From the NCBI GenBank assembly GCA_023511585.1, contig JAIMBF010000008.1, forward strand, positions 1 through 64,000: a stretch of 64,000 bases of DNA. Reading direction: 5' to 3'. The DNA is from Terriglobia bacterium (GTDB lineage Bacteria; Pseudomonadota; Alphaproteobacteria; Acetobacterales; Acetobacteraceae). Both the position numbers and the translations under genes were made by a program. Under the pieces are notes generated by a model. That model was given only the letters and a program-made list of their open reading frames with translations. It was not told the origin of the DNA and did not search any database. This document shows, piece by piece, positions 33,799 through 48,038 of the stretch. Numbering within the stretch: position 1 is the first letter of the stretch; every line of letters begins with the position of its first letter.

Positions 33799-36700
33799 AT
33801 GAACGCGATGAACGGATCTTTTACCGGACGCAAGCGTATTCGCAAAAATTTCGGCCGCATCCCCGATGTGGCCCCGATGCCGAACCTGATCGATGTGCAG
33901 CGGGCGAGCTACGAAGCATTTTTGCAAATGCACGTTGCGCCCGATCGGCGCACGCATTCCGGCCTGCAGGAGGTCTTCAAATCGGTCTTTCCGATTGATG
34001 ATTTCGCCGGGCGGGGCCGTTTGGAATTCGTCGCCTACGAATTTGAAGAGCCGAAATACGACGTCGAAGAGTGCATGCAACGCGGCATGACCTATGCCGC
34101 GCCGCTGAAGGTGATTTTGCGCCTGATCGTTTGGGACGTGGACGAAGATACCGGGGCGCGTTCGATCCGCGACATTAAAGAACAGCCCGTTTATATGGGC
34201 GATATGCCGTTGATGACGGATAACGGTACCTTCATCGTCAACGGCACCGAGCGGGTGATCGTGAGCCAAATGCACCGCTCCCCCGGCGTGTTCTTCGATC
34301 ACGACAAGGGCAAGACGCACGCTTCCGGCAAGTTTCTTTTTGCCGCGCGCATTATTCCCTATCGCGGTTCGTGGCTCGATTTCGAGTTCGACGCCAAGGA
34401 TTTGATTTATGTGCGCATCGATCGCAAGCGCAAACTGCCGGTGACGACGCTGCTTTATGCCTTGGACAGCAAGGCGACGGAGGAGTTGCGCGCCGCGCGT
34501 GCCGCCGAAGGCAAAAGCGTTGATCCGGCCGAGATCACCGGCATGGATGCCGAGGAAATCCTGAATTATTTTTACGATCAGATCGTCTATACCCGTACGC
34601 CGAAAGGCTGGGCGCGGCCGTTTGATCCGCAATCTTTCAAAGGCGTGAAGCTGCTGGAGCCGTTGGTGGATGCGGAAACCGGCGCGGTGGTGGCGGAAGC
34701 CGATACCAAGCTGACCGCGCGTGCCGCCCGCAAAATTGCCGAGACGACGCGGGAAGTGCTGACCGGGCGCGCGGATCTGATCGGCCGCTATGTGGCGGAA
34801 GATTTGGTGAATTACCAAACCGGGGAGATTTACGCCGAAGCCGGCGAGGAAATTACCGAGGCGAAGCTTACCCTGCTGGAAGAGGCCGGCATCGAGCGGC
34901 TGCCCACGCTTGCGATCGACCAGCAGACAGGCCCCTGGCTGCGCAACACGCTGGTGGTGGACAAGAACTCCAACCGCGAAGACGCGCTGATCGATATTTA
35001 CCGCGTGATGCGGCCGGGCGAACCGCCCACCCTGGAAACGGCGGAAGCGCTGTTCCGCGGCTTGTTCTTCGACCCGGAACGCTACGATCTTTCCGCCGTG
35101 GGGCGGGTGAAGATGAATATGCGGCTCGGCATGGAGACCGATGATTCGGTCCGCGTGCTGCGCAAGGAAGATATCCTGCGGACGGTCAAGACGCTGTGCG
35201 ATTTGAAAGACGGGCGCGGCAATATCGACGATATCGATAATCTCGGCAACCGCCGCGTTCGTTCCGTTGGCGAGCTGATGGAGAACCAGTATCGCATCGG
35301 CCTTCTGCGCATGGAACGCGCCATCCGCGAACGCATGAGCAGTGTCGATATCGATTCCGTCATGCCGCACGATTTGATCAACGCGAAGCCGGCGGCGGCG
35401 GCCGTGCGAGAGTTTTTCGGCTCCTCGCAGCTCAGCCAGTTTATGGACCAAACCAACCCGCTTTCGGAAGTAACGCATAAGCGCCGCCTTTCCGCGCTCG
35501 GTCCCGGCGGGCTCACGCGGGAACGCGCGGGGTTTGAAGTGCGCGACGTGCATCCGACGCATTACGGCCGTATTTGCCCGATCGAGACGCCGGAAGGGCC
35601 GAATATCGGCTTGATCAATTCGCTGGCGACCTACGCGCGGGTGAATAAATACGGTTTCATTGAAACGCCGTATCGGCCCGTAAAAAACCGTAAAGTGCTG
35701 CCGGGTTGGAAATACCTCTCCGCAATGGAAGAGGAAAAGCTTACGGTTGCGCAGGCAAATGCGAAAACCGACGAAGAAGGATATCTTGTCGAAGACTTGG
35801 TCTCGGTGCGCAAAGGCGGCGAATTCCGCCTGGTGCCTGCCGATCAGGTCGATGCGATCGACGTCTCGCCGAAGCAGCTGGTTTCGGTGGCGGCGGCGCT
35901 GATTCCGTTTCTGGAAAACGATGACGCCAACCGCGCGTTGATGGGTTCCAACATGCAGCGCCAAGCGGTGCCGCTGATTCAAGCCGAAGCGCCGCTGGTC
36001 GGCACCGGCATGGAAGAGGCGGTGGCGCGGGATTCGGGTGCCACCATTATTGCGCGCCGGGCCGGCGTTGTGGATCAGATCGACGGCGAGCGCATTGTGG
36101 TGCGGGCCACCAACGAAGACGGCACCACCAAGGGCGTTGATATTTACCGCTTGCGGAAGTTTCAGCGTTCCAACCAGTCGACCTGCATCAACCAGCGGCC
36201 GCTGGTACGGGTCGGCGATCGGGTGAAGGAAGGCGATATTATTGCCGACGGTCCTTCGACGGAACTCGGCGAACTGGCGCTCGGCAGAAACGTTCTGTGC
36301 GCCTTCATGCCGTGGAACGGTTATAATTTCGAGGACTCCATTTTGATTTCCGAGCGCATCGCGCGCGATGACGTTTTTACCTCGATCCACATCGAGGAAT
36401 TTGAAGTGATGGCGCGCGATACCAAACTCGGCCAGGAGGAAATTACGCGCGATATCCCCAATGTCGGCGAAGAGGCGCTGCGAAACCTCGATGAGGCCGG
36501 GATTGTTTACATCGGCGCCGAAGTCAACCCCGGCGATATTTTGGTGGGCAAGGTCACGCCGAAAGGCGAAAGCCCGATGACGCCGGAAGAGAAATTGCTG
36601 CGCGCGATCTTCGGCGAAAAAGCTTCCGACGTGCGCGATACTTCGCTTCGGCTTCCGCCCGGGGTTTCCGGCACGGTGGTGGATGTGCGCGTCTTCAGCC

Positions 36701-37971
36701 GCCGCGGCGTAGAAAAAGACGAGCGCGCCATGGCCATCGAGCGCGCCGAAATCGAACGTCTTGCCAAGGACCGCGACGACGAAAAAGCGATCCAGGAGCG
36801 GTCTTTCTACAACCGGCTGCAGGAAAAGCTGCTCGGCCGCAAAGCGGCGGGCGGCTTTAAGGGCATTAAGGCCGGCACGGTGATTACCGAAGCGATTCTT
36901 GCCGAACACCCGCGCGGGGCATGGCGCAATATCCCGCTTCAGGACGATGCGGTGATGGCGGAGATCGAAACCCTGAAGCGCGAATTCGATGCCGCTGTGC
37001 AACGGTTGGAAGACCGCTTCCAATCAAAGGTTGCCAAGCTGCAAGGCGGCGATGAGTTGCCGCCCGGCGTGATGAAGATGGTAAAGGTCTTTATTGCGGT
37101 GAAGCGCAAGCTGCAACCGGGCGATAAGATGGCCGGACGGCACGGCAACAAAGGCGTGGTTTCCCGCGTGGTGCCGATTGAGGATATGCCGTTTTTGGAG
37201 GACGGGACGCCCGTCGATATTGTGCTCAACCCGCTTGGCGTGCCGAGCCGAATGAATGTCGGGCAGATTTTTGAAACGCATCTCGGTTGGGCGTGCGCCG
37301 CTTTGGGCCGGCAAGTGGGGGCACTGGTGGAGGCGTATCGTCGCGATCAGAGCAAGCGCAAGGATTTGGCGGAAAAGCTGCGGACAATCTACGGCGATGA
37401 GATTTACGAGCAGCAGATTGCCAAGCTTTCCGACGCCGAGCTTGACGAGTTCGCACGCATTCTCAGCCGCGGCGTGCCGATTGCTTCGCCGGTTTTCGAC
37501 GGCGCACGGATCGGCGATATCGAAGCGATGCTGCGGGAAGCGAAGCTTGATGTAAGCGGCCAGACGACGTTGATCGACGGACGCACCGGTGAGCCGTTTG
37601 AGCGCAAGGTGACCGTCGGCTACATTTATATGATGAAGCTGCATCATTTGGTGGACGACAAGATCCACGCGCGCTCCATCGGTCCGTATAGCTTGGTGAC
37701 GCAGCAGCCGCTGGGCGGCAAAGCCCAATTCGGCGGCCAGCGCTTCGGAGAAATGGAGGTATGGGCTTTGGAAGCTTATGGTGCTGCATATACGTTGCAG
37801 GAGATGCTGACCGTGAAGTCCGACGACGTTTCGGGCCGCACCAAAGTCTATGAGGCGATCGTGCGCGACCAAGACACCTTCGAGGCGGGCATTCCGGAAA
37901 GCTTCAATGTTTTGGTGAAAGAACTTCGCTCTCTCGGTCTTAATGTCGAGCTCGATAGCCGACCGGTTTAA
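33799..37971 (+). CDS. rpoB: RNA polymerase beta subunit
   Basis: A 1390-residue catalytic core subunit. The rifampicin-site segment is of the sensitive type: [20 protein letters not shown] followed by RLSALGPGG. Conserved stretches [40 protein letters not shown] (catalytic-site lysines) and the C-terminal [20 protein letters not shown] are intact. The start ATG 33799 is closely followed by a second in-frame ATG. It is 84 bases upstream of rpoC in the usual operon. Confidence 0.98.
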   Translation: MNAMNGSFTGRKRIRKNFGRIPDVAPMPNLIDVQRASYEAFLQMHVAPDRRTHSGLQEVFKSVFPIDDFAGRGRLEFVAYEFEEPKYDVEECMQRGMTYAAPLKVILRLIVWDVDEDTGARSIRDIKEQPVYMGDMPLMTDNGTFIVNGTERVIVSQMHRSPGVFFDHDKGKTHASGKFLFAARIIPYRGSWLDFEFDAKDLIYVRIDRKRKLPVTTLLYALDSKATEELRAARAAEGKSVDPAEITGMDAEEILNYFYDQIVYTRTPKGWARPFDPQSFKGVKLLEPLVDAETGAVVAEADTKLTARAARKIAETTREVLTGRADLIGRYVAEDLVNYQTGEIYAEAGEEITEAKLTLLEEAGIERLPTLAIDQQTGPWLRNTLVVDKNSNREDALIDIYRVMRPGEPPTLETAEALFRGLFFDPERYDLSAVGRVKMNMRLGMETDDSVRVLRKEDILRTVKTLCDLKDGRGNIDDIDNLGNRRVRSVGELMENQYRIGLLRMERAIRERMSSVDIDSVMPHDLINAKPAAAAVREFFGSSQLSQFMDQTNPLSEVTHKRRLSALGPGGLTRERAGFEVRDVHPTHYGRICPIETPEGPNIGLINSLATYARVNKYGFIETPYRPVKNRKVLPGWKYLSAMEEEKLTVAQANAKTDEEGYLVEDLVSVRKGGEFRLVPADQVDAIDVSPKQLVSVAAALIPFLENDDANRALMGSNMQRQAVPLIQAEAPLVGTGMEEAVARDSGATIIARRAGVVDQIDGERIVVRATNEDGTTKGVDIYRLRKFQRSNQSTCINQRPLVRVGDRVKEGDIIADGPSTELGELALGRNVLCAFMPWNGYNFEDSILISERIARDDVFTSIHIEEFEVMARDTKLGQEEITRDIPNVGEEALRNLDEAGIVYIGAEVNPGDILVGKVTPKGESPMTPEEKLLRAIFGEKASDVRDTSLRLPPGVSGTVVDVRVFSRRGVEKDERAMAIERAEIERLAKDRDDEKAIQERSFYNRLQEKLLGRKAAGGFKGIKAGTVITEAILAEHPRGAWRNIPLQDDAVMAEIETLKREFDAAVQRLEDRFQSKVAKLQGGDELPPGVMKMVKVFIAVKRKLQPGDKMAGRHGNKGVVSRVVPIEDMPFLEDGTPVDIVLNPLGVPSRMNVGQIFETHLGWACAALGRQVGALVEAYRRDQSKRKDLAEKLRTIYGDEIYEQQIAKLSDAELDEFARILSRGVPIASPVFDGARIGDIEAMLREAKLDVSGQTTLIDGRTGEPFERKVTVGYIYMMKLHHLVDDKIHARSIGPYSLVTQQPLGGKAQFGGQRFGEMEVWALEAYGAAYTLQEMLTVKSDDVSGRTKVYEAIVRDQDTFEAGIPESFNVLVKELRSLGLNVELDSRPV

Positions 37972-42219
<4,248 letters not shown>

Positions 42220-42277
42220 CCTTGCCCGAGGGACCACGCCCGCGGCGGCGGCTGCCGGGCATGGGGGAGCGCCGGAG

Positions 42278-42922
42278 ATGGTCTGGCTGAAGGCTCTCTT
42301 GGGCGGCGCCATCTATATTTTGGTGCCTGGCCCGGCATTTCTTGCTTTGTTGGCCATTGCCGCGGAGCAGGGGCGCCGGGCGGGCAGCCTTTTTGTGCTC
42401 GGCAACCTGACCGGGGATTTGCTTTGGAATGCGCTGGCCCTGGTGGCTCTGATCGGGGCGCACGCGCTCGGCGCCGGCGTGTTTACCGCACTGGGCCTGA
42501 TTTCCGGGGCATATCTCTCATGGCTCGGCGGGCGCGCGCTCTTCGCGCCGGGCCGGCTTGCGGAGCCGGAAACTTTGCCTCGGCCGGGGCTGCACGGGCT
42601 TGCTTTCGGAATGACCAATCCGAAAGGTTATCCGGTGGCGCTGGCAACCTACACCGCTTTGTTGGCAAGCGCCGGGCCGAACCTCACGGCGGCGCGCTTG
42701 CCTGCGCTTCTGGTTGCGGTAGCGGCCGGCATTCTCGCTGCCGATGCGATTTTGATCTGCGCCGCGGGCGCTGCCCCTGTGCGCCGTTTCTACCGAAGCT
42801 ATGCCGCGTGGTTCCGACGTGGCGCCGGGCTGCTTTTCCTTGGCTTCGGGCTTCATACCCTGTTGACAACCATCGCGGGCATTCGCCCGGAAATCTCCGA
42901 GGGCTTGCCGCGCCGCGGCTAG
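42278..42922 (+). CDS. LysE/RhtB family exporter
   Basis: A 214-residue membrane protein with about five to six TM helices. The N-terminal signature YILVPGPAFLALLAIAAEQG and the later GLAFGMTNPKGYPVALATYT fit the LysE/RhtB amino-acid efflux family (P-G-P and N-P-K motifs). ATG 42278 has GCCGGAG close upstream. It lies 58 bases after rpoC and may be read through from it. The exported amino acid cannot be inferred. Confidence 0.88.
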   Translation: MVWLKALLGGAIYILVPGPAFLALLAIAAEQGRRAGSLFVLGNLTGDLLWNALALVALIGAHALGAGVFTALGLISGAYLSWLGGRALFAPGRLAEPETLPRPGLHGLAFGMTNPKGYPVALATYTALLASAGPNLTAARLPALLVAVAAGILAADAILICAAGAAPVRRFYRSYAAWFRRGAGLLFLGFGLHTLLTTIAGIRPEISEGLPRRG

Positions 42923-42992
42923 GTTTCGGCACTCCTTGCGCCCGAATTCGCAAAACATCTGTTGCATGCATACGCGTGCTGATTGTAAATAG

Positions 42993-43019
42993 GCAGAGGC
43001 TTTCGCTCTGCGGTTTTTG
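42993..43019 (+). terminator. Factor-independent terminator
   Basis: GCAGAG (42993-42998), loop GCTTTCG, CTCTGC (43006-43011), then a T5 run (43014-43018). It probably ends the rpoBC-lysE transcript and insulates the next cluster. Confidence 0.75.
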
Positions 43020-43095
43020 TCTTGGGCGGATGAGAGACAAAAAGGCGAACAACGCGGCGGGGCGATAGCTGCGCTTGGTTTCGGGAGAGCTCACG

Positions 43096-44304
43096 ATGTC
43101 CGCCGTTCTTGAACGTCAGCAGCAGGGTGTTCAGGCCGCCCCGTTTGCGCCGAAGGGAAACTTAGAGCTTATTCATAGGGTCGATTTCGGCCTTGGCGGC
43201 AATAGCGAGGCCTATTTGCTGGATGGCTGGAGCCATACCGAGCAATTCGCCACCTGGGCAATCGGTTCCGAAAGCATGGTTCTGCTCTCTCGGCGCCCGG
43301 AAGACCGGCACCTGGTGGTTGAGATAGATCTCCAGCCCTTTGTTGTGCCCGACTCGCTTCCCTCGCAACGGCTTGCCGTGTTGGTCAATGGCCGGCCGAT
43401 TGCGGCGCTTCGCGTGGCGGCCCGCTCGGTTATCGGGTTTGAGTTTGACGTGGGCGCGGATGAGCCCGTGATCAAACTCTGCTTTCAGCATCCGGACGCG
43501 GCACGCCCCTGCGAGCACGGCCGGAGCGAAGACCGGCGCGCCCTGAGCTTTTACTTTCGCAGCCTTCGGCTCTACCGGATGGAAACGAAAGCGGAAAGCG
43601 CATTGCCCATTCGCGTTGACGGTTTTGAGAGCGCTCGATCCAAGGCGGCCGGCGCGCAGAACCCTTCCCTTACGGAGATGTTCTTGAATTTGGAAAGCCT
43701 TGGTTGTGACTGCGAGCTCGGCATGATTCAGCGGGCATTTGATGCGGAGCCGCTCGGCTTGCTGCGTTTCGGCACTACGCCTTTGCCGAGCTTGCTTGCC
43801 ATGCTGGAGGCCGGTTTTGAAAAACTCGGCTTGCCCGAATATACCGAGGCCGAACCCGACCATCTCAATGAATATATCGTGTATGATACGGCTTACGGCT
43901 CAAGCCGGCATACCTGGATTAACAAAACGGCGTTGTCTCCTGAGCAATTGCTTGCCCGCGAACAGAAGCGCATCAGCTTTCTGAAGCGCAAGCTGCTGCA
44001 TGATCTTGAAGAAGGGGAAAAGCTTTTCGTCTTCAAGCATCACGAGCCGCGACCTGCCGAGGATATGCTGCGGCTTTCGCAAGCGCTGCGGCGGTATAAC
44101 CCGCGCAATGCACTCCTTTGGGTTGGCCCGCATGACGAGCGCCATCCCAGCACGATGGTGGAAAGCGTTCACGACGGCGTGATCAAGGCTTACATCCATC
44201 GCTATTTTCCGAAGGAATGGCAAATGCCGGATTGCCGCAACGCCTGGGTTGCGATTCTCGAACAAGCCTATCTTTTGTGGCGAACCGGGCGCGCTCGGCG
44301 TTAA
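43096..44304 (+). CDS. Two-domain protein: beta-rich N-domain plus papain-like (DUF1796-like) C-domain, copy 1
   Basis: A 402-residue soluble protein, unknown function. Residues 30-162 look like a beta-sandwich carbohydrate- or glycan-associated domain (GNSEAYLLDGW, QRLAVLVNGR, FQHPDAARPCE). Residues 193-395 resemble DUF1796/papain-like putative cysteine peptidases: SLGCDCELGMIQRAF with Cys206, AEPLGLLRFGTTPL, DTAYGSSRHTW with His272, and the EKLFVFKHHE and NALLWVG strands. Copy 2 follows 211 bases downstream and shares all of these. ATG 43096 has GGGAG upstream. No signal peptide or TM helix is seen. Neighbours FkbH and ACP suggest a role in handling a carrier-bound glyceryl group (inference). 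Confidence 0.72.
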   Translation: MSAVLERQQQGVQAAPFAPKGNLELIHRVDFGLGGNSEAYLLDGWSHTEQFATWAIGSESMVLLSRRPEDRHLVVEIDLQPFVVPDSLPSQRLAVLVNGRPIAALRVAARSVIGFEFDVGADEPVIKLCFQHPDAARPCEHGRSEDRRALSFYFRSLRLYRMETKAESALPIRVDGFESARSKAAGAQNPSLTEMFLNLESLGCDCELGMIQRAFDAEPLGLLRFGTTPLPSLLAMLEAGFEKLGLPEYTEAEPDHLNEYIVYDTAYGSSRHTWINKTALSPEQLLAREQKRISFLKRKLLHDLEEGEKLFVFKHHEPRPAEDMLRLSQALRRYNPRNALLWVGPHDERHPSTMVESVHDGVIKAYIHRYFPKEWQMPDCRNAWVAILEQAYLLWRTGRARR

Positions 44305-44396
44305 ATCCGCAAAGCGGCGCGCGGGCTCGCGGGCGCCGAACGGCCGGCGCAAACCGTGCTCCGTTCTGAGCGCGTCGCGCAAGCGAGCCGGAAAAG

Positions 44397-44426
44397 TTGT
44401 CCGTCTCTTGCGTCGGGTGGTATAAA
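44397..44426 (+). promoter_or_regulatory. Sigma-70-type promoter before copy 2
   Basis: TTGTCC (44397-44402) and TATAAA (44421-44426) with an 18-base spacer, 90 bases upstream of the second paralogue. It would allow copy 2, fkbH and the ACP to be made without copy 1. Confidence 0.5.
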
Positions 44427-44515
44427 TCGGGCAATATTTCCCGGTAAAGCCTTGGCTGCGCCGCGGTAAGTTGCGAACAGCGGGACAGCGGTGCCGAACC
44501 GCTTGGGAGTGAGGC

Positions 44516-45727
44516 ATGTCCCTAGACGTCGAGAGCCTGGAACAATCGGGGGGCAAGCAGCAGGCGGCAGAACCTGCCCCGAAACTTCAACTCGTGGAAG
44601 CCGTGGAGTTCGGCGCCGTCGGCAACAGCGCGATGTTTCAGCTTGAGGGCTGGAGTTTCCCCGAGGAATCATGGACTTGGACCGTCGGGCATCGCAGCAT
44701 GCTCTTGTTTAAACGCCCGCCGGGCAATGCCAAGTTTACCATAGAGCTGGAGCTACACCCTTACGTGGTTGCCGGTGCCGTGCCTTCGCAACGCTTGGCT
44801 GCTTCGGTAAACGGGCGAAACGTCGGCGCGCTGCATGTTTTCGGGCATTCGGTGATCGGGTTCGATTTTGAGCTCGCGGAAGGGGAAGATCGGATCACGA
44901 TATGCTTTGAACATCCTGATGCCGCGCGCCCTTGCGATTATACCGATAATCCGGACGCGCGCTTGCTTGCTTTTTGTTTTTTCAAGGCGCGGCTTTATCA
45001 AACCGAGCAGCAGAACGAAACCTCGGCTGCCGATGCGGCTTATGCGGTTTCGGAAGAGCCGCCTCCGGCTGCAAAAAATGAGAACGGCGCGCATATAGAA
45101 TTGTTCCTGCACTTGCAAAGCCTCGGCCAGGATTGCGAGTTAGGGGTTGTTCAACGAGCGTTTCATGCCGAACCTCTCGGATTGCTGCGCTTCGGCACCA
45201 CGCCGCTGCGGAGCCTGATCGCAATGCTTGAGGATCGGTTTACGAAGATTGGCGAGCCCGGCTATACCAAGGTGGAAGTCAATCCGGACGGCGAATACAT
45301 TGTTCTTGACACTGCCTACGGCTCTTTGCGGCATACCTTTGTCAAGAAAGATGACATGCTGGCCGAGCAATTGTTGGAAAGGGAGTTATCCCGGCTTGCT
45401 TTCTTGCGGGAAAAGCTCATTGAAGAGCTGGAAGAAAGCGAGAAACTTTTCGTGTTCAAGGAACCGGAACGCCAACCCGTCGAAAGCATTGTCGCGCTTT
45501 CGCAAGCATTGCGCCGTTACAACCAAAATAACGTGCTTCTCTGGGTTTCCCCTTACGCGGAAATTCATCCGCCCGCAAGCGTGGAACCGTTTGGCGAAGG
45601 GATCATCAAAGCCTATATGCCGCGCCATTTTCGCGAGCAATGGGATACCGAGGAAGCCCGCCGTACGTGGCTTGCCGTTGCCGAGGAAGCACTTGCGCTT
45701 TGGCAAGCAGGGCGGAGCCAATCATAA
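44516..45727 (+). CDS. Two-domain protein: beta-rich N-domain plus papain-like (DUF1796-like) C-domain, copy 2
   Basis: A 403-residue paralogue of the preceding gene. The same order holds: N-domain (about 32-164) with GNSAMFQLEGWSFPE, QRLAASVNGR and FEHPDAARPCD; an Ala/Pro/Glu linker (165-190); C-domain (194-398) with SLGQDCELGVVQRAF (Cys207), AEPLGLLRFGTTPL, LDTAYGSLRHTF (His273) and EKLFVFKEPE. The C-domains are more alike than the N-domains, suggesting a shared catalytic or binding job with different partners. It lies 98 bases before fkbH and has its own promoter candidate. Function unknown; a peptidase call would be premature. Confidence 0.72.
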   Translation: MSLDVESLEQSGGKQQAAEPAPKLQLVEAVEFGAVGNSAMFQLEGWSFPEESWTWTVGHRSMLLFKRPPGNAKFTIELELHPYVVAGAVPSQRLAASVNGRNVGALHVFGHSVIGFDFELAEGEDRITICFEHPDAARPCDYTDNPDARLLAFCFFKARLYQTEQQNETSAADAAYAVSEEPPPAAKNENGAHIELFLHLQSLGQDCELGVVQRAFHAEPLGLLRFGTTPLRSLIAMLEDRFTKIGEPGYTKVEVNPDGEYIVLDTAYGSLRHTFVKKDDMLAEQLLERELSRLAFLREKLIEELEESEKLFVFKEPERQPVESIVALSQALRRYNQNNVLLWVSPYAEIHPPASVEPFGEGIIKAYMPRHFREQWDTEEARRTWLAVAEEALALWQAGRSQS

Positions 45728-45825
45728 CGCCGCAGCCTGTTCGTTCGGCTCTCCGTGCCGGCAGGCTTGACGGAGCCGGCGATTTGCGGCTTGCTAGCTT
45801 GGCATAAGCGGAGAAGGGATGCGCG

Positions 45826-47721
45826 ATGCTTAGGCCCGAATTCGGCTGGCTGCCAGCGGATCTCGGGTGGAATGCCCGTATCAAGGCTCTGGAGCAGCAG
45901 GACGAGGTGAGCTGGACGGAACTTACCGCGCTCGCCAATTACCGGATCGATCTCCTGCAAACCGAGCGGCTTGACCGTCTGCTCCGGCGTCATTACGCGG
46001 ATGTGCCGCCGAAGGAGCTTGCCACGCGCCCGGTTCGGCTTGCGGTGCTTTCCTCTTCGACAAGCGCGCACCTTCTTCCCGGCATACGCGTCGGCGCATT
46101 GCGCCGTGGGATTTGGCTTTCCTGCTACGAGCCGGATTACGGCCAATATTGGCAAGAGCTTCTCAACGAAGCCTCGGCGCTTTATCGTTTCGAACCAGAC
46201 ATTATTTTGTTTGCTTTTGATGCGCGCCATCTCGCGTCCGGTTTCACGCCGCCGGGCGATGCCGAGCAGGCCGAGAGCGCCGTGAATGACGCCCTCGAGC
46301 GGCTGCGCACGCTTTGGCATCTCGCGCGCGAACGTTTGCATGCCCAGGTTTTGCAACAAACTGCCTTGCCTGTTTTGCCCCCTTTGCTCGGAGACAACGA
46401 ACACGCCATGCCGGGGGCGCCGGCGGCGCTTCTCTTGCAGCTGAATGCGAAGCTTCGTGAGATTGCAGCAAAAGAGGGCGTGAGCCTCGTCTCGGTGGAT
46501 AGCTGGGCGATGCGCCATGGGCTGGATGCCTGGCATGACCCGGTATGGTGGCACCGGGGCAAACAGGAAATCAGCCCCGCAGCCGGGCCGTTTTATGGCG
46601 ATCTGATCGGCCGCCTGCTTGCCGCCATGCAGGGACGTTCCCGCAAATGCCTCGTGCTAGATCTGGATCATACGCTCTGGGGCGGCGTGGTCGGCGATGA
46701 CGGCGTGGAAGGGCTGGTGCTCGGCCAAGGAAGCGCACTCGGAGAAGCGTATCTCGCTTTTCAGGACTATGTGCGAGCGCTTTCCGAGCGCGGGGTTATT
46801 CTTGCCGTCTGTTCCAAGAACGATCCCGACGTTGCGCGCGCCCCGTTTGAAGTGCATCCCGAAATGCGGCTGAAACTTTCCGATATTTCCTGTTTTATCG
46901 CGAATTGGAACGACAAGGCGGCAAATATCCGCACGATTGCAAAGGAACTCAATATCGGGCTCGATGCCCTTGTTTTTGCCGATGACAATCCGTTCGAGCG
47001 CGAGCTGGTGCGCAAGGAATTGCCGATGGTTGCGGTTCCGGAACTTCCGGACGATCCGGCACTTTATGCCGAATGCTTAGCCCAATCCGGCTATTTCGAA
47101 GCAATCGCGATCACGGCGGAAGATCGCGCGCGCACAAAACAATACCAAGCCAATCGCGAGCGCGCGCTGCTTCAAGAGCAGGCCACGGATCTCGATTCCT
47201 ATTTGCGCAGCCTAGAAATGCGTCTGCTCTGGCGCCGGTTTGATACCGTCGGGTTGCAACGCGTCACGCAGCTGATCAACAAAACCAATCAGTTCAACCT
47301 GACCACGCGCCGCTATACCGAGGAAGAAGTGCGCATGATGATGCAAGACCCCAATATTGTCGGGCTGCAATTCCGCTTGCTGGATCGGCTCGGCGATAAC
47401 GGCATTATTGCGGTTCTGATCGGGCGGTTGCAGGAAAACGGCGACCTTTATCTCGATACATGGTTGATGAGTTGCCGGGTTTTGGGCCGGGGCGTGGAAG
47501 AGGCAACCCTGAACGTTCTGGCATCGGAGGCGAATCGCCTCGGCGCGCGGAGATTGCTGGGTGAATATCGTCCGTCATCGCGCAACGGAATGGTTGCGGA
47601 GCACTATCCGAGACTGGGTTTTGCGCCGGTTGCTGGGGGCGAGAGCGGTGTTGCTCGGTTCGTGCTTCCATTGAACGATTATGTGCCGCGCGAAACCCAT
47701 ATCGGAATTGTGGAGGAATGA
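45826..47721 (+). CDS. fkbH: FkbH-family HAD-IIIC protein (glyceryl-ACP forming enzyme)
   Basis: A 631-residue protein. The N-terminal half resembles the SGNH-like region of FkbH proteins (VLSSSTSAHLLPG). The HAD-IIIC domain starts KCLVLDLDHTLWGGVVGDDG with nucleophile Asp279 and acid Asp281, then LAVCSKNDPDVA and VFADDNPFERELVR. The C-terminal GNAT-like domain includes INKTNQFNLTTRRYTEEEV and CRVLGRGVEEATL. Known FkbH proteins load a glyceryl unit from 1,3-bisphosphoglycerate onto the phosphopantetheine arm of an ACP. The ACP gene begins 3 bases after its stop, fitting that reaction. No methoxymalonate genes or polyketide synthase are present, so the glyceryl group probably goes elsewhere. 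Confidence 0.88.
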   Translation: MLRPEFGWLPADLGWNARIKALEQQDEVSWTELTALANYRIDLLQTERLDRLLRRHYADVPPKELATRPVRLAVLSSSTSAHLLPGIRVGALRRGIWLSCYEPDYGQYWQELLNEASALYRFEPDIILFAFDARHLASGFTPPGDAEQAESAVNDALERLRTLWHLARERLHAQVLQQTALPVLPPLLGDNEHAMPGAPAALLLQLNAKLREIAAKEGVSLVSVDSWAMRHGLDAWHDPVWWHRGKQEISPAAGPFYGDLIGRLLAAMQGRSRKCLVLDLDHTLWGGVVGDDGVEGLVLGQGSALGEAYLAFQDYVRALSERGVILAVCSKNDPDVARAPFEVHPEMRLKLSDISCFIANWNDKAANIRTIAKELNIGLDALVFADDNPFERELVRKELPMVAVPELPDDPALYAECLAQSGYFEAIAITAEDRARTKQYQANRERALLQEQATDLDSYLRSLEMRLLWRRFDTVGLQRVTQLINKTNQFNLTTRRYTEEEVRMMMQDPNIVGLQFRLLDRLGDNGIIAVLIGRLQENGDLYLDTWLMSCRVLGRGVEEATLNVLASEANRLGARRLLGEYRPSSRNGMVAEHYPRLGFAPVAGGESGVARFVLPLNDYVPRETHIGIVEE

Positions 47722-47724
47722 ACG

Positions 47725-47973
47725 ATGACGGAGGAGGAAATTCTGGCTGGGCTGACGGAGATCCTGCGCGAAACCTTTGCCGATGATCAACTGATCGTAA
47801 CGCCGGAAACCACCGCCAAGGATGTGCCCGGATGGGATTCAATCCGAATGGTTTCGATTCTGATCGCGGTCGAGGAGCGCTTCGGAATCAAGACCCGCTC
47901 GCGCGAGATCGATCGGCTCCGTTCCGTCGGCGACTTCGTGCAACTTATTCAGGCGAAGCAAAAAGCGGCGTAG
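47725..47973 (+). CDS. Acyl carrier protein
   Basis: An 82-residue stand-alone carrier with the phosphopantetheine site GWDSIRMVSIL (Ser39), where standard ACPs have DSL. Helix pattern and acidic N-terminus are normal. Its ribosome site (GGAGGAA) is in the last codons of fkbH, implying coupled synthesis and a dedicated partnership. It is too far from fatty-acid genes to be the general AcpP. AcpS encoded near the window end could install its prosthetic group. Confidence 0.9.
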   Translation: MTEEEILAGLTEILRETFADDQLIVTPETTAKDVPGWDSIRMVSILIAVEERFGIKTRSREIDRLRSVGDFVQLIQAKQKAA

Positions 47974-48038
47974 CCGTCGGCATCCTTTGCAATTTTTTTC
48001 GAAACTGCAGCGCGCTCTTAGCGGAAGGGTAATCAGGA

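Noticed and set aside
33568-37023. 1151-codon minus-strand ORF opposite rpoB
   Set aside because: Mirror frame of a highly conserved gene; no domain and biased His/Arg/Phe content.
42960-42990. Promoter for the first paralogue (TTGCAT and TAAATA, 18-base spacing)
   Set aside because: It lies directly before a clear terminator, so its transcript would end at once unless read through. Too weak to list.
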